Of a DNA stretch of 64,000 bases, positions 50,301 to 61,500 are shown one piece after another. The position numbers and the translations under genes are program-made. Under the pieces are notes generated by a model. It saw only the letters and a program-made list of their open reading frames with translations, was not told where the DNA came from and made no database searches. Location: the NCBI RefSeq assembly GCF_900091625.1, contig NZ_FMIC01000002.1, positions 6,076,001 to 6,140,000 on the forward strand, given 5' to 3'. Numbering within the stretch: position 1 is the stretch's first letter; each line of letters begins with the position of its first letter. This DNA comes from Micromonospora peucetia. Lineage in GTDB: Bacteria > Actinomycetota > Actinomycetes > Mycobacteriales > Micromonosporaceae.

Positions 50301-53300
50301 GGTCACCAGGGCGGTGCCGGAGGGCCGCCAGGAACGGGCGACGGGCGCGTCACCCAGCGGGGCGGGCAGCAGCCGCCGGCCGAACGCGCCGGCCCACCGC
50401 AACGCGACCTGGTCCTCCCCGTCGGCGCCGGTGAGGACGCCGACCAGCCGGCGGCCGGACGCGTCGTCCAGCTCGTCGGGGAGGTCGACCAGGCCACCCC
50501 AGCGGTCCGGGTGTTCCAGTGCGGCGACCCGGCCGAAGCCCCAGGTGAGCTGCTGCAACGGGTGCGGCAGCGGGTCGGCCGGGCCGGTGGCGACGGCGCC
50601 CCGGGTGAGGCACCACAGCGGGGCGCGGACGCCGGCGTCACCGAGCGCCTGCACCAGGGTCACGGTGGCGGCGAAGCCGACCGGCACCGAGGGGTGCGCC
50701 GGGGCCGGCGCCTCGTCGAGCGGCAGCAGCGACAGGATCCCGGCGACCGGGGTGCCGCCGTCGGCGAGGTCACGCAGCCGGGCGCCGAGCGCCTCGCGGT
50801 CCGTGCGGTCGCCGTCCAGCACCAGCGGTACGACGGTGCCGCCGTGCCGTTCCAGCGCCTCCCGGCAGAAGGCGGCCTCGGCCGCGCCGGTGTCGTCGGG
50901 GCCGGTGACCAGCCACCAGATGCCGGTGACGGCGGGCTCGCCGCGGCCGTCGGCGGCGATCGGCGTCCAGCTGTCCCGGTACCGCCAGGAGTCCACGGTG
51001 GCCTGGTCGCGGTGCCGGCGGCGCCAGGCGGCGAGGACCGGCAGCACGTCGGCGAAGGCCGCGTCCGGCACGGGTTCCGACTCGGTCGTGCCGGCGAGTT
51101 CGGCGGTGAGCGCGGCCAGGTCCTCCGCCTCGACGGCCGCCCAGAACCGGGCATCGACCTCGTCGGCCTCCACGTGACCGGCGGCGCCGGTGGCCGGGGT
51201 GGGCGTGGCGGACGGCTGCGGCCAGTAGAGCTGCCGCTGGAACGGGTAGGTGGGCAGGTCCCGACGACGTCCGGCGAGGCCGGTGAACGCGGGCCGCCAG
51301 TCCACCTGCGTACCCCCGGCGTAGACCTCGGCCAGGGCGCGCAGGAAGCGGCCGAGGCCGCCCTCGCCGCGGCGGAGGCTGCCGGTGACGGTGACCCCGT
51401 CCGGGTCGGCGGCCAGCTCGACGCTCTCCTGCACGGCCATGGTCAGCACCGGATGGGCGCTGACCTCGACGAAGGTCCGGTAGCCGGCGGCGACGAGGCT
51501 GCGCACCGCGTCGTCGAAGCGGACGGTCTGCCGCAGGTTGCGGTACCAGTAGTCGGCGTCGAGGGCGGCGGTGTCGAGCCAGTCCCCCTCCACCGTGGAC
51601 CGGAACCGGACCTCGCCGGTGCGGGGCCGCAGCCCGGCGAGCAGTTCCAGGAGCTGGTCGCGCAACTGCTCGACGTGGGCGGAGTGGGAGGCGTAGTCCA
51701 CCGGGATGCGGCGTACTCGCACCTCGCGGGACTCGTAGTGGGCGACCAGCTCGTCGAGGGCCGCGCTGTCGCCGGAGACCACGACCGAGGTCGGCCCGTT
51801 GACGGCGGCCAGGGCGATCCGGCCGGCCCAACGGGTGATCGTCGCGGTGGCCTCGTCGGCGGTGGTGGCGACCGAGACCATCCCGCCGTCCCCGGCGATG
51901 CCGGCGATGATCCGGCTGCGCAGCGCGACCACGGCCGCCGCGTCGTCCAGGGTGAGGCCCCCGGCGACGTACGCGGCGGCGATCTCGCCCTGGGAGTGGC
52001 CGACGACGGCGGACGGGCGCACCCCGTACGACTCCCAGAGCGCGGCGAGCGAGACGCTGACCGCGAACAGGGTGGGCTGGACGACGTCGACCCGCTCCAG
52101 CGACGGGGCGTCCGGCGCGCCGCGCACCACGTCGGTCGGCGACCAGTCGACGTACGGGCGCAGTGCCTCGGCGCAGGCGGCGAACTTCGCGGCGAAGACC
52201 GGGGCGGTGTCGAGGAGTTCGGCGGCCATGCCGACCCACTGCGATCCCTGGCCGGGGAAGACGAAGGCGACCTCCCCCGGCGTGCCGGGAACCCGGGTGA
52301 CGGTCTGCGGGGTGGGTCGGCCGGCGGCGAGCGCGTCGAGAGCCGCGGCCAGGTCGTCCCGGTCGGTGGCGAAGACGACGGCCCGGTGGTCGTGGGAGGC
52401 GCGGGTGGCGGCCAGCGACCAGCTGACGTCGGCGAGTTCCGCGTCGTCGACGGTGTCGAGGTGGTCGCGCAGGTCCTGGGTGCGGGCGGTGAGGGCGTCG
52501 ACGGTACGCCCGGACAGCACCCAGGGCAGCTCACCGGTCGGCCCGGTGGCGGCCGGCTCGGGCTCTGGCTCGGGTTCTGCGGTGGGGGCCTGTTCGAGGA
52601 TGGTGTGCACGTTGGTGCCGCTGATCCCGAACGAGGACACCGCCGCGCGGCGGACGCCGTCGGCCGGCTCCCAGGGGCGGGCGGAGGTGAGCAGTTCGAC
52701 GCCGCCGGCCGACCAGTCGACGTGCGGGGTGGGCTCGTCCACATGCAGCGTCGGCGGCAGCACCCCGTGCCGCATCGCGAGAACCATCTTCATCACCCCG
52801 GCCACACCCGCCGCCGCCTGGGTGTGACCAATGTTCGACTTGATCGACCCCAACCACAACGGCCGATCCACCGGACGGTCCTTGCCATACGTCGCCAGCA
52901 GCGCCTGCGCCTCGATCGGATCACCCAACGTGGTGCCCGTACCATGCGCCTCCACCACGTCCACCTGCCCGGCGGTCAACCCCGCGTTGGCCAGGGCCTG
53001 CCGGATCACCCGCTGCTGGGCGGGGCCGTTGGGGGCGGTGAGGCCGTTGGAGGCGCCGTCCTGGTTGACGGCGCTGCCGCGTACCACGGCAAGGACCGGG
53101 TTCCCGTCGCGGCGGGCGTCGGAGAGCCGCTGGAGCACCAGCAGGCCGACGCCCTCGCCCCAACCGGTGCCGTCGGCGGCCCCGGCGAACGGCTTGCACC
53201 GGCCGTCGGCGGCGAGGCCACGCTGGCGGGAGAAGCCGACGAAGATACCGGGGGTGGCCATCACGGTGGCGCCGCCGGCCAGGGCGAGGTCGCACTCCCC

Positions 53301-56300
53301 CGCCTGCAGGGCCTGCGCGGCCAGGTGCATCGCGACCAGTGACGCCGAACATGCGGTGTCGACGGTGACGGCCGGGCCGTGCAGCCCGAAGGTGTAGGCC
53401 AGCCGACCGGAGATGACGCTGGCGGAGGTGCCGGTGGCGAGGTAGTTCTCGTCGACGTCCCCGGCGGCCATCAGCAGCGAACCGTAGTCCTGGCCGTTGG
53501 TGCCGACGTACACGCCGGTGCGGCTGCCACGCAGCGCGGTCGGGTCGATCCGGGCCCGCTCGAACGCCTCCCAGGTGGTTTCCAGCAGCAGCCGCTGCTG
53601 GGGGTCCATGGCGAGTGCCTCGCGGGGGCTGATGCCGAAGAAGGCGGGATCGAACTCGCCGGCCCCGGCGACGAAGCCACCCTCCCGCACGTAGCTGGTG
53701 CCGAGGTGCTCGGGGTCGGGGTGGTACAGCTCGGCGAGGTTCCAGCCACGCTCGCCGGGCATCAGGCTCATCGCGTCGGTGCCGGTGGCGACCAGGTCCC
53801 AGAGCTGCTCCGGCGAGGCGACCCCGCCGGGGAACCGGCAGCTCATCGCGACGATGGCGATCGGTTCGTTGTCGCGGCCCGTGCCGTCGGCGACCACCTC
53901 GCTGACGGTGTGGCCGGCGGTGAGGCCGTGCAGGTGGGCGGCGAGTTCGGCGACCGTGGGGTGGTCGAAGGCCAGCGTGGCGGGCAGCGCCATGCCGGTC
54001 TCGGCGGTCAGCCGGTTGCGCAGCTCGACGGCGGTGAGCGAGTCGAAGCCGAGGTCGCGGAAGGTGCGCTCGGGCAGCGGCTGGCCGGCCGGGTAGCCGA
54101 GCACCACCGCGGCCTGGGCGCGGACGAGGTCGGCGAGCTGCGGCAGGGACCGGCCGACCACCACGGCGCGGACGGGGCCGGTGGGCACGGCGGGAACGCC
54201 GGGCAGGGCGGCGATCAGCGGGGTGGGCCGGCGCCAGGAGGCGGCGACGCGTCCCCAGTCGACGTCGGCGACGGTGACCGCCGGCTCGGCGGTGTTGACC
54301 AGCCGGCCGAGCGCGGTGACCGCCTCGGTGACGGGGAGCGGGTTGATCCCGCCCCGGGCGAGCCGGGCGGTCAGCGCGGCCGTCGTCGCGGCCATGCCGT
54401 CCTCGGCCCAGGCACCCCAGGCGATGGCGGTGCCCGGGAGGTCCTGGCCGCGTCGCCACGCCGCGAACGCGTCCAGGTACGCGTTGGCCGCCGCGTAGTT
54501 GCCCTGCCCGGCGCTGCCGATGACCCCGGCGAGGGAGGAGAAGAGCACGAACGCGTCGAGCTTCCGGCCGGCGGTGGCCTCGTGCAGCACCCGGGCGGCA
54601 CGGACCTTGCCGTCGAGGACGCTCTGCATCCGGGCCAGGTCGAGACCGTCGAGGACACCGTCGTCGACCACCCCGGCGGTGTGCACGACGGCGGTCAGCT
54701 CGGGCAGACCGGCGACGAGCGCGTCGACCGCCGCCCGGTCGGTGACGTCGCACGCCACCACCCGCACCGCGCCCAACTCGTCGGCCAACTCCGCCGCACC
54801 CGGGGCCGCCGGGCCCCGCCGCGAGGCGAGCACCACCTCGTCGGCTCCGTTGCTCAGCAGCCAGCGGGCCACGTGCCGGCCCAGCGCACCCGTACCGCCG
54901 GTCACCAGCACCGTCCCGGCGGGCCGCCAACCCGACCCGGCGGGCGGCACGGCCGGCACCAGCCGCCGGCCGAGGATCCCCTGCGGGCGGATCGCCACCT
55001 GGTCGTGGCCGGTGTCGGCGAGGACCGCGAGCAGCGCGTCCCCGGCGGTCCGGTCGACGCGGGCGGGCAGGTCGACCAGGCCGCCCCAGCGGTCCGGCTG
55101 TTCGAGTGCGACGACCCGGCCCAGGCCCCAGGCCAGCGCGGGCCACGGGTCGGCGACGGTCTCGCCACCGACGGAGACGGCGCCCCGGGTGAGGCACCAG
55201 AGCCGGCCGGGCAGGCCGGCGTCGGCGAGCGCCTGGGTGAGGATGAGCAGCAGCGCGGCGCCGACGGAGACGGCCGGGGCGTCCGGCAACGCCCGGTCAC
55301 ACTCGGGCAGCACGCAGAGCACCCCGGTCCAGCCCTGGTCGCCGTGGCGGCGCAGCAGCTCGGTCAGCTCCGCGCGGCCGACGCCGGGGGCGACGGTGAC
55401 GGTGTCGACGTGGGCTCCCGCGCCGGCCAGCGTCCCGGCCACCCCGGCGTCGGCGTCGGCGGTGACGACCAGCCAGCGGCCGGTCAGCGCCGACACGGCG
55501 GCGGGGCGTACCGGCTCCCAGTCGACCCGGTAGGACCAGCCGTCCAGTACGGCGTCGCGTTGCCGGGCCCGCCGCCACGACGACAGCACCGGCACGGCCG
55601 GGGCGAGGGCCTCGACCGCCGCCGGGTCGTCCTGAACGGCCAGGTGGGAGGCGACCTCGGTCAGGTCGCCGCGCTCCACCGCCGCCCAGAAGTCCCCCTC
55701 GGCGGTGTCGGTCGGCGCGGCCTGCCCGGTGGTGCCGCCGACCTCGGGCCAGTAGCGCTGGTGCTGGAACGCGTACGTGGGCAGGTCGACCCGTTCGGCA
55801 CCGGTGTCGGCGAACCACGACTGCCAGGTCACCGGCACCCCGTGCACGTGCAGTTCTGCCAGCGCGGCCAGCAGCGCCTGCGGCTCGGGTCGGTCCTTGC
55901 GCTGCACGGCGACGGCGAGCACACCGTCGACGGCCGGCAGGATGTCCCCGGCCATCGCGGTCAGTACGCTGCGCGGGCCCACCTCCAGGAAGGTGGACAC
56001 GCCGGCCGCGCGCAGCGCGGCGACCCCGTCGGCGTACCGGACGGCCTCGCGGACGTGCCGCACCCAGTAGTCGGCGGTCCGGATCTCGTCGGCGTCGGCG
56101 AGCGTGCCGGTCACGTTCGACACGACCGGCAGCGACGGCGCGGCGAACGTGAGCCGGTCGAGCACCGCGCGGAACTTTCCGAGCATCGGCTCCATCAGCG
56201 GGCTGTGGAACGCGTGGCTGACCGTGAGCCGGCGGGTCCGCGCGCCCCGGTCCCGCCAGAGCCGTTCGAGCTCGTCGAGGGCCTCGTCGGCGCCGGAGAG

Positions 56301-58487
56301 CACGATCGAGGTCGGACCGTTCACCGCGGCGATCCCGACCCGGTCGATGCACCCGTCGAGGGTGGCCAGCACGTCCGCCTCGGCAGCCGCGACAGCCAGC
56401 ATCCCGCCCCCGGCCGGCAGCGCCTGCATCAGCCGGCCCCGCGCCGCCACCAACGCACAGGCGTGCTCCAGCGACAGCACCCCCGCCACGTACGCGGCCG
56501 TGACCTCACCGATCGAGTGACCACCCACGAACTCCGGCACCACACCGAACGACTCGACCAGACGGAACAGCGCCACCTCGACCGCGAACAGACCGGCCTG
56601 CGTGAACACCGTCTGGTCCAGCGACTCGGCCTCGACCGAGCCCGGCGCGGCGAACAGCACCTCCCGCAACGGACGCGGCAGGGCCCGGTCCAGGTGCCCA
56701 CAGACCTCGTCGAGCGCGGCGGCGAAGACGGGGAACTCGCCGTACAGCTCCCGGCCCATGCCGGCGCGCTGCGCGCCCTGACCCGAGAAGAGCACCGCGA
56801 GTTGCCCGCGCGGCGACCCGGCGCCGGCGAGCACGCTGCCGGCCGGTTCCCCGGCGGCCAGGGCGCGCAGCCCGGCCAGCAGGTCGTCGCGGCCGGTGGC
56901 CGAGACCACGGCCCGGTGCTCCAGGGTGGACCGGGAGGTGACCGACGAGAAGGCGACGTCCAGCGGACGCAGGGTCTCGTCGGCGGCGAGCCGGGTCGCC
57001 CAGCGGCCGGCCTGGGCGGCGAGCGCGGCGTCCGACCGGGCGGAGAGCAGCACCGGGGCCACCGTGCGTTCTGCCGGCACGGCCGGCTCGGCCTCGGCTT
57101 CGGTCGGTGCGGGGGCCTGCTCGATGATGGTGTGCGCGTTGGTGCCGGACACCCCGAACGACGACACCGCGGCCCGGCGCGGCCGGTCCGCCGTGGGCCA
57201 CGGTGTGGGGGCGGTGGCGAGGGTGACCGCCCCGGCGGACCAGTCGATGTGCGGGGACGGCTGGTCGACGTGCAGGGTCGGCGGGACGACGCCGTGCCGC
57301 ATCGCCATCACCATCTTGATCACACCGGCGACACCGGCGGCGGCCTGGGTGTGCCCGATGTTCGACTTGACCGACCCGAGCAGCAGCGGCTCGTCGCGGT
57401 CCTGCCCGTACGTGGCCAGCAGCGCCTGCGCCTCGATCGGGTCACCGAGCCGGGTGCCGGTGCCGTGCGCCTCCACCACGTCCACCTGCTCGGGGGTGAG
57501 CCGGGCGTTGTCCAGGGCCTGGCGGATGACGCGGATCTGGGAGGGGCCGTGCGGGGCGCTGAGGCCGTTGGAGGCGCCGTCCTGGTTCACCGCGCTGCCC
57601 CGCACCACGGCCAGCACCGGGTAGCCGCGCCGTTGGGCGTCGGAGAGGCGGGTGAGCAGCAGCATGCCGATGCCCTCGGACCAGGAGGTGCCGTCCGCGC
57701 CGGCGGCGAACGCCTTGCACCGGCCGTCGACGGCGAGGCCGCGTTGCCGGCTGAAGCCGACGAAGACCGCCGGGGTGGGCATCACCGTCACGCCGCCGGC
57801 GAGGGCCAGTTCGCAGTCGCCGTTGCGCAGTGCCTGCGCGGCCAGGTGAATGGCGACCAGCGAGGACGAGCAGGCGGTGTCGACGGTGACAGCCGGTCCC
57901 TCCAGCCCGAGGGTGTACGCGACGCGGCCGGAGATGACGCTGGTGGCGTTGCCGGTGAGCAGGTGCCCCTCGCCGTTCTCGGCCTGTGCCATCATGCCGT
58001 CGTAGCCGTGCGACGACGCCCCGACGAAGACGCCGGTACGGCTGCCCCGCACCGCCGGCAGTGGCAGCCCGGCCCGCTCGAACGCCTCCCAGGAGGTCTC
58101 CAGCAGCAGCCTCTGCTGCGGGTCCATGGCGACGGCCTCGCGGGGCGAGATGCCGAACAGGTCGGCGTCGAAGTCGGCGGCGGTGTAGACGAAGCCGCCC
58201 TCGGTCACATAGCTGGTGCCCGGGTGGTCGGGGTCGGGGTGGAAGAGGCGGTCCAGGTCCCAGCCCCGGTCGGCGGGGAACGCTCCGATCCCGTCGCCGC
58301 CGTCGTGCACGAGCTGCCACAGCGACTCGGGGCTGTCGACCCCACCCGGGTAGCGGCAGCTCATCGCCACGATGGCGATGGGCTCGGAGTCCCGGGCCTC
58401 CAGCTCCCGCAGCCGCCGCCGGGTACGCCGCAGCTCCGAGGTCGTACGCTTCAGGTACTCGACGTACTTCTCGTCCTCGTTGCTCAC
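44346..58487 (-). CDS. Type I PKS B, three modules of KS-AT-KR-ACP
   Basis: The protein has 4713 residues and starts at a GTG. Module 1: KS Cys206; AT Ser658 in GHSIGE with HAFH from 758 (malonyl); KR Tyr1331 with VDD; ACP Ser1483. Module 2: KS Cys1713 in DTACSAS; AT Ser2165 in GHSQGE with YASH from 2265 (methylmalonyl); KR Tyr2871 with LDD; ACP Ser3040. Module 3: KS Cys3271; AT Ser3731 with YASH from 3830 (methylmalonyl); KR Tyr4423 with LED; ACP Ser4592. All three KRs keep the TGGTGALG cofactor loop. Module 2's AT belongs to a different subgroup from the other methylmalonyl ATs. The KS of module 3 has a patch of unusual codon use. The end [13 protein letters not shown] is a docking tail. 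It would install hydroxyls at C19, C17 and C15 and methyls at C16 and C14. Confidence 0.95.
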   Translation of the reverse strand: MSNEDEKYVEYLKRTTSELRRTRRRLRELEARDSEPIAIVAMSCRYPGGVDSPESLWQLVHDGGDGIGAFPADRGWDLDRLFHPDPDHPGTSYVTEGGFVYTAADFDADLFGISPREAVAMDPQQRLLLETSWEAFERAGLPLPAVRGSRTGVFVGASSHGYDGMMAQAENGEGHLLTGNATSVISGRVAYTLGLEGPAVTVDTACSSSLVAIHLAAQALRNGDCELALAGGVTVMPTPAVFVGFSRQRGLAVDGRCKAFAAGADGTSWSEGIGMLLLTRLSDAQRRGYPVLAVVRGSAVNQDGASNGLSAPHGPSQIRVIRQALDNARLTPEQVDVVEAHGTGTRLGDPIEAQALLATYGQDRDEPLLLGSVKSNIGHTQAAAGVAGVIKMVMAMRHGVVPPTLHVDQPSPHIDWSAGAVTLATAPTPWPTADRPRRAAVSSFGVSGTNAHTIIEQAPAPTEAEAEPAVPAERTVAPVLLSARSDAALAAQAGRWATRLAADETLRPLDVAFSSVTSRSTLEHRAVVSATGRDDLLAGLRALAAGEPAGSVLAGAGSPRGQLAVLFSGQGAQRAGMGRELYGEFPVFAAALDEVCGHLDRALPRPLREVLFAAPGSVEAESLDQTVFTQAGLFAVEVALFRLVESFGVVPEFVGGHSIGEVTAAYVAGVLSLEHACALVAARGRLMQALPAGGGMLAVAAAEADVLATLDGCIDRVGIAAVNGPTSIVLSGADEALDELERLWRDRGARTRRLTVSHAFHSPLMEPMLGKFRAVLDRLTFAAPSLPVVSNVTGTLADADEIRTADYWVRHVREAVRYADGVAALRAAGVSTFLEVGPRSVLTAMAGDILPAVDGVLAVAVQRKDRPEPQALLAALAELHVHGVPVTWQSWFADTGAERVDLPTYAFQHQRYWPEVGGTTGQAAPTDTAEGDFWAAVERGDLTEVASHLAVQDDPAAVEALAPAVPVLSSWRRARQRDAVLDGWSYRVDWEPVRPAAVSALTGRWLVVTADADAGVAGTLAGAGAHVDTVTVAPGVGRAELTELLRRHGDQGWTGVLCVLPECDRALPDAPAVSVGAALLLILTQALADAGLPGRLWCLTRGAVSVGGETVADPWPALAWGLGRVVALEQPDRWGGLVDLPARVDRTAGDALLAVLADTGHDQVAIRPQGILGRRLVPAVPPAGSGWRPAGTVLVTGGTGALGRHVARWLLSNGADEVVLASRRGPAAPGAAELADELGAVRVVACDVTDRAAVDALVAGLPELTAVVHTAGVVDDGVLDGLDLARMQSVLDGKVRAARVLHEATAGRKLDAFVLFSSLAGVIGSAGQGNYAAANAYLDAFAAWRRGQDLPGTAIAWGAWAEDGMAATTAALTARLARGGINPLPVTEAVTALGRLVNTAEPAVTVADVDWGRVAASWRRPTPLIAALPGVPAVPTGPVRAVVVGRSLPQLADLVRAQAAVVLGYPAGQPLPERTFRDLGFDSLTAVELRNRLTAETGMALPATLAFDHPTVAELAAHLHGLTAGHTVSEVVADGTGRDNEPIAIVAMSCRFPGGVASPEQLWDLVATGTDAMSLMPGERGWNLAELYHPDPEHLGTSYVREGGFVAGAGEFDPAFFGISPREALAMDPQQRLLLETTWEAFERARIDPTALRGSRTGVYVGTNGQDYGSLLMAAGDVDENYLATGTSASVISGRLAYTFGLHGPAVTVDTACSASLVAMHLAAQALQAGECDLALAGGATVMATPGIFVGFSRQRGLAADGRCKPFAGAADGTGWGEGVGLLVLQRLSDARRDGNPVLAVVRGSAVNQDGASNGLTAPNGPAQQRVIRQALANAGLTAGQVDVVEAHGTGTTLGDPIEAQALLATYGKDRPVDRPLWLGSIKSNIGHTQAAAGVAGVMKMVLAMRHGVLPPTLHVDEPTPHVDWSAGGVELLTSARPWEPADGVRRAAVSSFGISGTNVHTILEQAPTAEPEPEPEPAATGPTGELPWVLSGRTVDALTARTQDLRDHLDTVDDAELADVSWSLAATRASHDHRAVVFATDRDDLAAALDALAAGRPTPQTVTRVPGTPGEVAFVFPGQGSQWVGMAAELLDTAPVFAAKFAACAEALRPYVDWSPTDVVRGAPDAPSLERVDVVQPTLFAVSVSLAALWESYGVRPSAVVGHSQGEIAAAYVAGGLTLDDAAAVVALRSRIIAGIAGDGGMVSVATTADEATATITRWAGRIALAAVNGPTSVVVSGDSAALDELVAHYESREVRVRRIPVDYASHSAHVEQLRDQLLELLAGLRPRTGEVRFRSTVEGDWLDTAALDADYWYRNLRQTVRFDDAVRSLVAAGYRTFVEVSAHPVLTMAVQESVELAADPDGVTVTGSLRRGEGGLGRFLRALAEVYAGGTQVDWRPAFTGLAGRRRDLPTYPFQRQLYWPQPSATPTPATGAAGHVEADEVDARFWAAVEAEDLAALTAELAGTTESEPVPDAAFADVLPVLAAWRRRHRDQATVDSWRYRDSWTPIAADGRGEPAVTGIWWLVTGPDDTGAAEAAFCREALERHGGTVVPLVLDGDRTDREALGARLRDLADGGTPVAGILSLLPLDEAPAPAHPSVPVGFAATVTLVQALGDAGVRAPLWCLTRGAVATGPADPLPHPLQQLTWGFGRVAALEHPDRWGGLVDLPDELDDASGRRLVGVLTGADGEDQVALRWAGAFGRRLLPAPLGDAPVARSWRPSGTALVTGGTGALGGHMARWLAANGAAHLVLVSRRGRQADGIADLEAELVGLGARVTVAACDAADRSALAAVLADLPSEHPLTTVVHTAAVLDDSVINSLTLDQVDYALGAKVTTALNLHELTREMDLDAFILFSSMAGTVGSSGVGNYAPGNAFLNALAEHRRALGLPATSIGWGAWGGGGMADGEFGQMLHRHGAPEMSPRLAVAALHQAVEHDETFLTISNIAWDRFFVAFTATRPGPLISEIPQAQRLRATKGLTEAKETDESGPAAGFTRMSAVERQQALLDLVRDQAATVLKYADGQAVDPNHAFRDLGFDSVTAVELRNRLATATGLRLPVTLVFDYPSSTALARHLHEELGGGAAVAVQTAPVTLGDDEPVAIVAMSCRFPGGANDPERFWQMLHAGRDAVSDLPGDRGWDVERLYDPDPYSTGTSYVRSGAFLYEAAEFDAGFFGISPREALAMDPQQRLMLEVSWEALERAGVDPGGLRGSRTGVFVGTNGQDYGALLMVAGDDVEGFAGTGNAASVVSGRVAYALGLEGPAVSVDTACSSSLVALHLAVQSLRRGECDLAFAGGVTVMATPGLFVEFSRQRGLAADGRCKAFAAGADGTGWGEGVGVLLVERLSDARRNGHEVLAVVRGSAINQDGASNGLTAPNGPSQQRVIRQALASAGLSTADVDVVEAHGTGTTLGDPIEAQALLATYGQDRDGHEPLLLGSVKSNIGHTQAAAGVAGLIKMVLAMRAGVVPATLHVDEPSPHIDWTSGAVELATESRLWPTVDRPRRAAVSSFGISGTNAHVIIELAEEPSAESAEPDAEAGTDRGPGLVASGAVLWPVSARSRAALAGQAARLARHVRRYEDLDPAAVAWSLASTRSTFDQRAAVVGSDVGEFLAGLDALAAGLPTGNLVTGTVSGTGAGPVFVFPGQGAQSARMAAGLVGRSPVFDVRLAECQRALASYLDVDLVSVLTGDDESWLERVEVVQPVLWAVGVALAAVWQHAGVVPQAVIGHSQGEIGAACVAGILSLDDAAKAVALRSRALTVLRGTGTMASVDLSADAVTERLAAFPGVGVAAVNGPSTVVVSGPPQPVADLVEACQADGIRARLIPVDYASHSAAVEQVAEQLRTDLADVTPQAGHTRLVSTLTGDWVEPMSMGAAYWYDNLRQTVRFDAAVRVAVAAGHTTFVEISPHPVLTMPVTAILDDAGVTGYTLGSLRRGDDDATRLLTNLATAHTIGLPVDLTTVLAGTDPVALPTYAFDRDRFWPTATTGQGGAEETPSGVDSAFWAAVEGEDLAALAELTAQDATESLERLGAALPVLASWRRQQRQRSTLDDLSYRSVWQPYTGTPVSFLPGAWWVVADERHPEEGEAAVNELARRGADVRLVLLPEDLTDRAALAEHLISATHTADGGRPPADGVLSLLALADGAVDDTQPVPPFLARSLALIQALGDLDVAAPLWCVTRGAAGTTRGTTPGRPEQSLLWGLGRVVALEHPERWGGLVDVPATLDDHGWDLLCAALAGLDCEDQLAVDGTTILVRRLVRAPGGEAATDEAGYPGTTLVTGGTGALGAEVARWLAARGAEHLMLVSRRGADAPGATELVRELTGAGTRVTVAACDVADRAALAKLFDEVPADAPLTSVVHAAGVLEDGVLDGLTADRLATVLRPKVLGALHLHELTVGRELRAFVLFSALAGQLGAAGQGSYAAANAYLDALAEQRHRQGLPATSVAWGPWAAGGMAATDPAVEERRRRTGVARLDTGPALTALAQCVARGEPATMVAGIDWARYVPGFVAVRPSPLIAGVAEARRAAAERAEDTGVSAESLAALLAGQTDAERRRTLLELVRAQAAAVLGHASMDAVEPDRAFRELGFDSLTAVELRNRLTAATGVRLPATVVFDYPTAAGLAEYVRAAIVDGGVVGVAPVFGELDRLEAALSGSAPDRSARIRITERLRALLASLNEADAPADGDTVAEKLQDATPDEVFDFIDRELGMS
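48240..48985 (-). other. Codon-usage island in the module 3 KS of PKS B
   Basis: Within otherwise strongly G/C-ending codons, this KS segment uses many A- or T-ending codons, densest at about 48700-48985. On the plus strand one sees gaaataccgaagaaaccgg where sister modules read gagatgccgaagaaggcgg. The change ends sharply near 48985, where normal usage resumes. It suggests a converted or imported segment. Confidence 0.5.
52705..52968 (-). repeat. 264-bp exact direct repeat, copy in PKS B module 2
   Basis: The partner of 17472-17735 in PKS F, in the same orientation and in the same part of the KS domain. Identity stops abruptly at both ends while the flanks diverge, which points to gene conversion or recent exchange. 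Confidence 0.85.
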
Positions 58488-58533
58488 CGTGGACCTACCT
58501 CACTCGGCATGCCGATGTCGTTGCGGCTGGGCG

Positions 58534-61500
58534 TCACGACGTCTCCAGCTCGCGGTCGATCAGGTCGAAGATGTTCTCGGCGGTTGCCGACTCCAGGTCG
58601 TCGTCGCCGTCCGCGTCCGCCTGCCGCTCGGCCAGCCGGTCCAGCAGGCCGTGCAGCCGGTCGGTGATCCGGCGGAACTCGTCGTCGGTGGGGTCGAGAC
58701 CGACGAGTGCGGCCTCCAGTCGGTCGAGTTCCCGGCCCGCCGACCGGTCCGCTGTCGTGGCCACCGGGGCGAACTGCCCGGCCAGGTGGTCGGCGAGCGC
58801 CGTCGGCGTCGGGTTGTCGAAGACCAGCGTCGCCGGCAGCCGCAGCCCGGTGGCCGCGCCGAGCCGGTTGCGCAACTCGACCGCGGTGAGCGAGTCGAAG
58901 CCGAGTTCCCGAAACGCGCGGGTCGGCTCGATGCCGGCCGGGTCGCCGTGGCCGAGGACGACCGCCACGTGCGACAGCACCAGGTCGCGCAGCACGCGCG
59001 CCCGCTTGTCGTCGGGCAGGCCGCGCAGCGTCTCGGCGTACGCCTGCCCCTCGGCGGCCTCGCCGGCCGCGGCCCGGCGGCCGGCAGGGCGGACCAGTTT
59101 CGCCAGCAGCGGGTGGACGGGAGCCCCGGCCCCCGCCACCCCGGTGATGATCTTCGCGGGCATCAGGGCCGCCCGCTCGGAGCGCCAGACCGCGTCGAAC
59201 AGGGCGAGGGCCTCGTCGTTGGCCAGAGCGGCCATGCCGCCCCGGTCGAGCCGGCGGATGTCGGCCGAGTCGAGGTGCCCGGTCATGCCGCTGGCCTGGG
59301 CCCAGCGGCCCCAGGCCAGCGCGACCGCCGGCAGGCCGAGGGCCCGCCGGTGCTCGGCGAGGGCGTCGAGGAAGGCGTTGCCGGCGGCGTAGTTGCCCTG
59401 GCCCGGGCCGCCGAACACGCCGGCGGCGGCGGAGAAGAGCACGAACGCGGTCAGCTCGTGGGCGAGGGTGGCCCGGTGCAGGTTCCAGGCCACGTCGACC
59501 TTGGGCCGCAGCACCGCGTCGAGACGCTCCGGGGTGAGCGACTCGACGGTGGCGTCGTCGAGGACGCCGGCGGCGTGCACGACCGCGCGCAGCGGATGCC
59601 GGGCGTCCACCATCGACAGCACGTCCGCGACGGCGTCCGGGTCGGCCAGGTCGGCGGCGACGATCGACACGTCCGCGCCGAGCGCCTTGAGGTCGGCGAG
59701 CAGTTCGTCGGCGCCCTCGGCGTCCGGACCGCGCCGGCTGACCAGGAGCAGCTGCCGGGCGTCGTGCGCGGTGACCAGGTGCCGGCAGAGCAACGCGCCG
59801 AGGGTGCCGGTCGCCCCGGAGACCAGGACCGTGCCGTCGAGCCGGGGCGCCTGCGGAATGCTCAGGGCGAGCTTGCCGACGTGCCGGGCCTGGCTGAGGA
59901 AGCGGAACGCCTCTGGGGCGCGCCGGACGTCCCAGGTGCGCCGGGGCAGTGGCCGCAGCGCACCGCTTGCGAAGAGCGCCATCAGCTCGCCCAGCATCGC
60001 CGCGATCCTGTCCTGGCCGGCCTCGATGAGGTCGAAGACCTGGTAGCTCACGCCCGGGTGCTCGGCGGCGACGTGCCGCGGGTCCCGCTTGTCGGTCTTG
60101 CCCATCTCGACGAACCGGCCGCCCTCGGCGAGCAGCCGCAGCGACGCGTCCACGAACTCGCCGCTGAGCGCGTTGAGCACCACGTCGACGCCCCGCCCGC
60201 CGGTGCGGTCGGAGAACTCGTCGACGAAGTCGAGGCTGCGGGAGGAGGCGAGGTGCGTCTCGTCGAACCCGGTGGCGCGCAGTGCCGGCCACTTGCCGGG
60301 GCTGGCCGTGCCGTAGACCTCCGCGCCGAGGTGCCGGGCGATCTGCACGGCGGCCATACCGACTCCGCCGGCCGCCGCGTGGATGAGCACGGACTCCCCG
60401 GCGCGCAACCGGGCCAGTTCCACCAGGCCGTACCAGGCGGTCAGGAAGACCACGGGCACCGCGGCGGCATCCGGGTACGACCAGCCGTCGGGGATGCGGG
60501 TGAGCAGCCTGCGGTCGGTGACCGCGGCCGACGAGAACGAGCCGGAGAAGATGCCCATCACCCGGTCGCCGGGCGTGAGGTCGGTGACCCCCGGCCCCAC
60601 GCCGAGCACCACGCCGGCACCCTCGTTACCCAGTACCTCCTGGTCGGGAACCATGCCGAGAGCCAGCACCACGTCCCGGAAGTTCAGCCCGGAGGCGCGC
60701 ATCCCGACCAGGACGTGGCCGGCCGGCAGGTCCCCGGTCACCTCGGGGGCGGGCAGCAGGGCCAGGTTCGCCAGGGTGCCCTTCTCGGTGACGTCCAGTC
60801 GCCAGGGCACCTCGTCGGCGGGCAGCGACAGCGCTCCGGCGTCCCGCGCCCGGGCCAGCCGGGGCACCAGCGGCGCACCGTCGCGGATCGCGAGCTGCGG
60901 CTCGCCGGAGGCGACGGCCGCCGGAACCGCTGCCAGAGAGGCGGTGGCGTCGTCGGTGTCGAGCAGCGTGAACCGGCCGGGGTGCTCGGACTGCGCCGAG
61001 CGGACCAGCCCCCACAGGGTGGCCCGGGCCAGGTCGCGGGGGGCCTCGCCGGGAGCGGCGCCGACCGCACCCCGGGTGTGCAGGACCAGCCGGGCCTGCT
61101 CCAGTCGGGGCTCGCCGAGCCAGCCCTGCACCAGCGCGAGCGCCTCCCGGGCCGCGTCGTGCGCGGCCTCGTCGGCCCGGTCCGGGTCCGCGTCCACGCC
61201 GGACCGCAGGTCCAGCACCACGTCGGGTACGTCCCCGGACTCCTCGACCGTGGCGACCAGCGTCGCCAGGTCGGCGTGGCCCCGAACCGGGTGCCCGGCG
61301 GCGGCCAGCGTTCCGGCGAGGCCGAGTGTGTCGTCACCGAGCAGCGCCCAGCGGGTGCCTCCCGGCATCGCGTCGCCGGCCGGCAGCGGCGTCCAGTCCA
61401 GGTGGAACACCGAGGTACGCAGCAGGGCGGCGGCCTCGTCGGCCCGACCCGCGGAGACTGGGCGGAAGGTCAGCGACTCGACGGTGGCGACGGGTTGGCC

